Positions 5,149-5,789 of a stretch of DNA of 5,789 nt are shown here, one piece after another; the first letter of the stretch is position 1, and the number at the start of each line of letters is the position of its first letter. The position numbers and the translations under genes are program-made. The stretch lies in the NCBI GenBank assembly GCA_031552355.1, contig JAVBMO010000165.1, positions 1-5,789 of the forward strand. The letters are read 5' to 3'. Origin of the DNA: JAVBMO01 sp031552355. Its GTDB lineage: Bacteria; Bacteroidota; Bacteroidia; Bacteroidales; P3. The notes under the pieces are model-generated. The model saw nothing but the letters and a program-made list of their open reading frames with translations, made no database searches and was not told the DNA's origin.

Positions 5149-5789
5149 ATGGACAGACAGCAAATAAAAGCCCGTTTCGGGATTATCGGAAATTCGCCTC
5201 TGCTGAACAGAGCCATTGACATTGCTTCTTTGGTAGCGGCTACCGATATGAGTGTGCACATTACCGGAGAAAGCGGCGTTGGGAAAGAGGTTTTTTCTAA
5301 AATCATTCATTTGCTGAGCCCACGGAAACATGCCAAAAATGTGGCTGTAAACTGTGGCGCCATTCCCGAAGGGACCATAGAATCGGAACTTTTCGGACAT
5401 GTGAAAGGCTCTTTTACCAATGCGGAAAAAGACCGTAAACGTTATTTTGAAGAGGCCGACGGCGGAACCATATTTTTGGACGAAGAGGCGGAACTTCCTT
5501 TACAAATGCAAGCCAAACTTTTACGAGTACTGGAAAGCGGTGAATTTATGAAAGTAGGTTCTTCTAAACCGCAAACAGTAAATATACGGGTAATTTCGGC
5601 CACAAATGTCGATATTCCAGAAGCCATTAAAAAAGGGAAATTCCGCGAAGATCTGTTTTTCCGGCTGAACCAGATTTCCATTTCCATTCCGGCCTTGAGG
5701 GAACGCAAAGAAGATATCTTTCCTTTGTTTCTTAAATTTGCATCCGACATTTCGGACAAATACCGCATGCCGGTTTTGCAACTGACACC
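5149..5789 (+). CDS. Sigma-54-interacting AAA+ transcriptional regulator without sensor domain (3' end beyond window)
   Basis: The 213 codons visible form most of a bacterial enhancer-binding AAA+ domain, which uses ATP hydrolysis to open promoters held by sigma-54 polymerase. Walker A is GESGVGKE (40-47). The sigma-54 contact loop is G-S-F-T-N-A (87-92), where GAFTGA is canonical. Walker B is GTIFLDE (106-112). The sensor I region is ISATN (149-153), followed by FREDLFFRLN (165-174) and IPALRERKEDI (180-190). An in-frame stop at 5122-5124 rules out an upstream receiver, GAF or PAS domain, so the protein starts about 12 residues before the AAA+ fold. A weak AAGGA at 5137-5141 precedes ATG 5149. 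A helix-turn-helix domain may follow beyond the window. It resembles short regulators I recall in Bacteroidota near lptE-like and secG genes, which cannot be checked here. The altered loop makes true sigma-54 activation less certain. Confidence 0.9.
   Translation, partial: MDRQQIKARFGIIGNSPLLNRAIDIASLVAATDMSVHITGESGVGKEVFSKIIHLLSPRKHAKNVAVNCGAIPEGTIESELFGHVKGSFTNAEKDRKRYFEEADGGTIFLDEEAELPLQMQAKLLRVLESGEFMKVGSSKPQTVNIRVISATNVDIPEAIKKGKFREDLFFRLNQISISIPALRERKEDIFPLFLKFASDISDKYRMPVLQLT

Noticed and set aside
5116..5768. Minus-strand open frames opposite the AAA+ regulator
   Set aside because: The + strand encodes unmistakable Walker A, Walker B and sensor motifs across the same bases, so the antisense frames are shadows.

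Overview
The window looks like an ordinary chromosomal stretch from a member of the phylum Bacteroidota. Several things point there. It is AT-rich, most starts lack a Shine-Dalgarno sequence, and intergenic regions carry boxes matching the phylum's TAnnTTTG -7 element. It also has a pyrophosphatase of the 'long-insert' type, a lipoprotein with a Cys-Ser-Lys-Glu-Asp surface-export-like signal, and a short sigma-54-type AAA+ protein of a kind I remember from this phylum. I cannot name the genus. No mobile elements, CRISPR arrays, tRNA or rRNA genes were seen.

Region 1 (1-1051, + strand): the last 16 codons of a probable ECF sigma factor, a 112-residue single-pass membrane protein 4 bases downstream, then a secreted Spy/CpxP-like protein with two LTxxQ motifs. 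This order suggests an envelope-sensing module: sigma factor, membrane-bound regulator, periplasmic sensor or chaperone. It is closed by a strong 14-bp hairpin terminator that also serves the facing gene pair.

Region 2 (1115-2275, - strand): a two-gene operon, cytidine deaminase (cdd) then family I inorganic pyrophosphatase (ppa), 12 bases apart.

Region 3 (2276-2431): a divergent control region. Two TAnnTTTG boxes lie back to back as an imperfect palindrome (2338-2353), and a 34-base near-perfect hairpin/inverted repeat (2368-2401) lies next to it.

Region 4 (2432-5050, + strand): a DusB-like tRNA-dihydrouridine synthase. It is followed, after its own -7-like box, by a small probable surface lipoprotein that sits 3 bases ahead of a CNNM/CBS/CorC-HlyC membrane protein (a likely magnesium or ion transporter).

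Region 5 (5149 to window end, + strand): the N-terminal 213 codons of a sigma-54-interacting AAA+ protein with no N-terminal sensor domain. Its GAFTGA loop reads GSFTNA.

The most notable points are the ECF/small membrane protein/Spy-like trio, the symmetric bidirectional promoter with its adjacent hairpin, and the altered sigma-54 contact loop. None of them amounts to a demonstrated new system.
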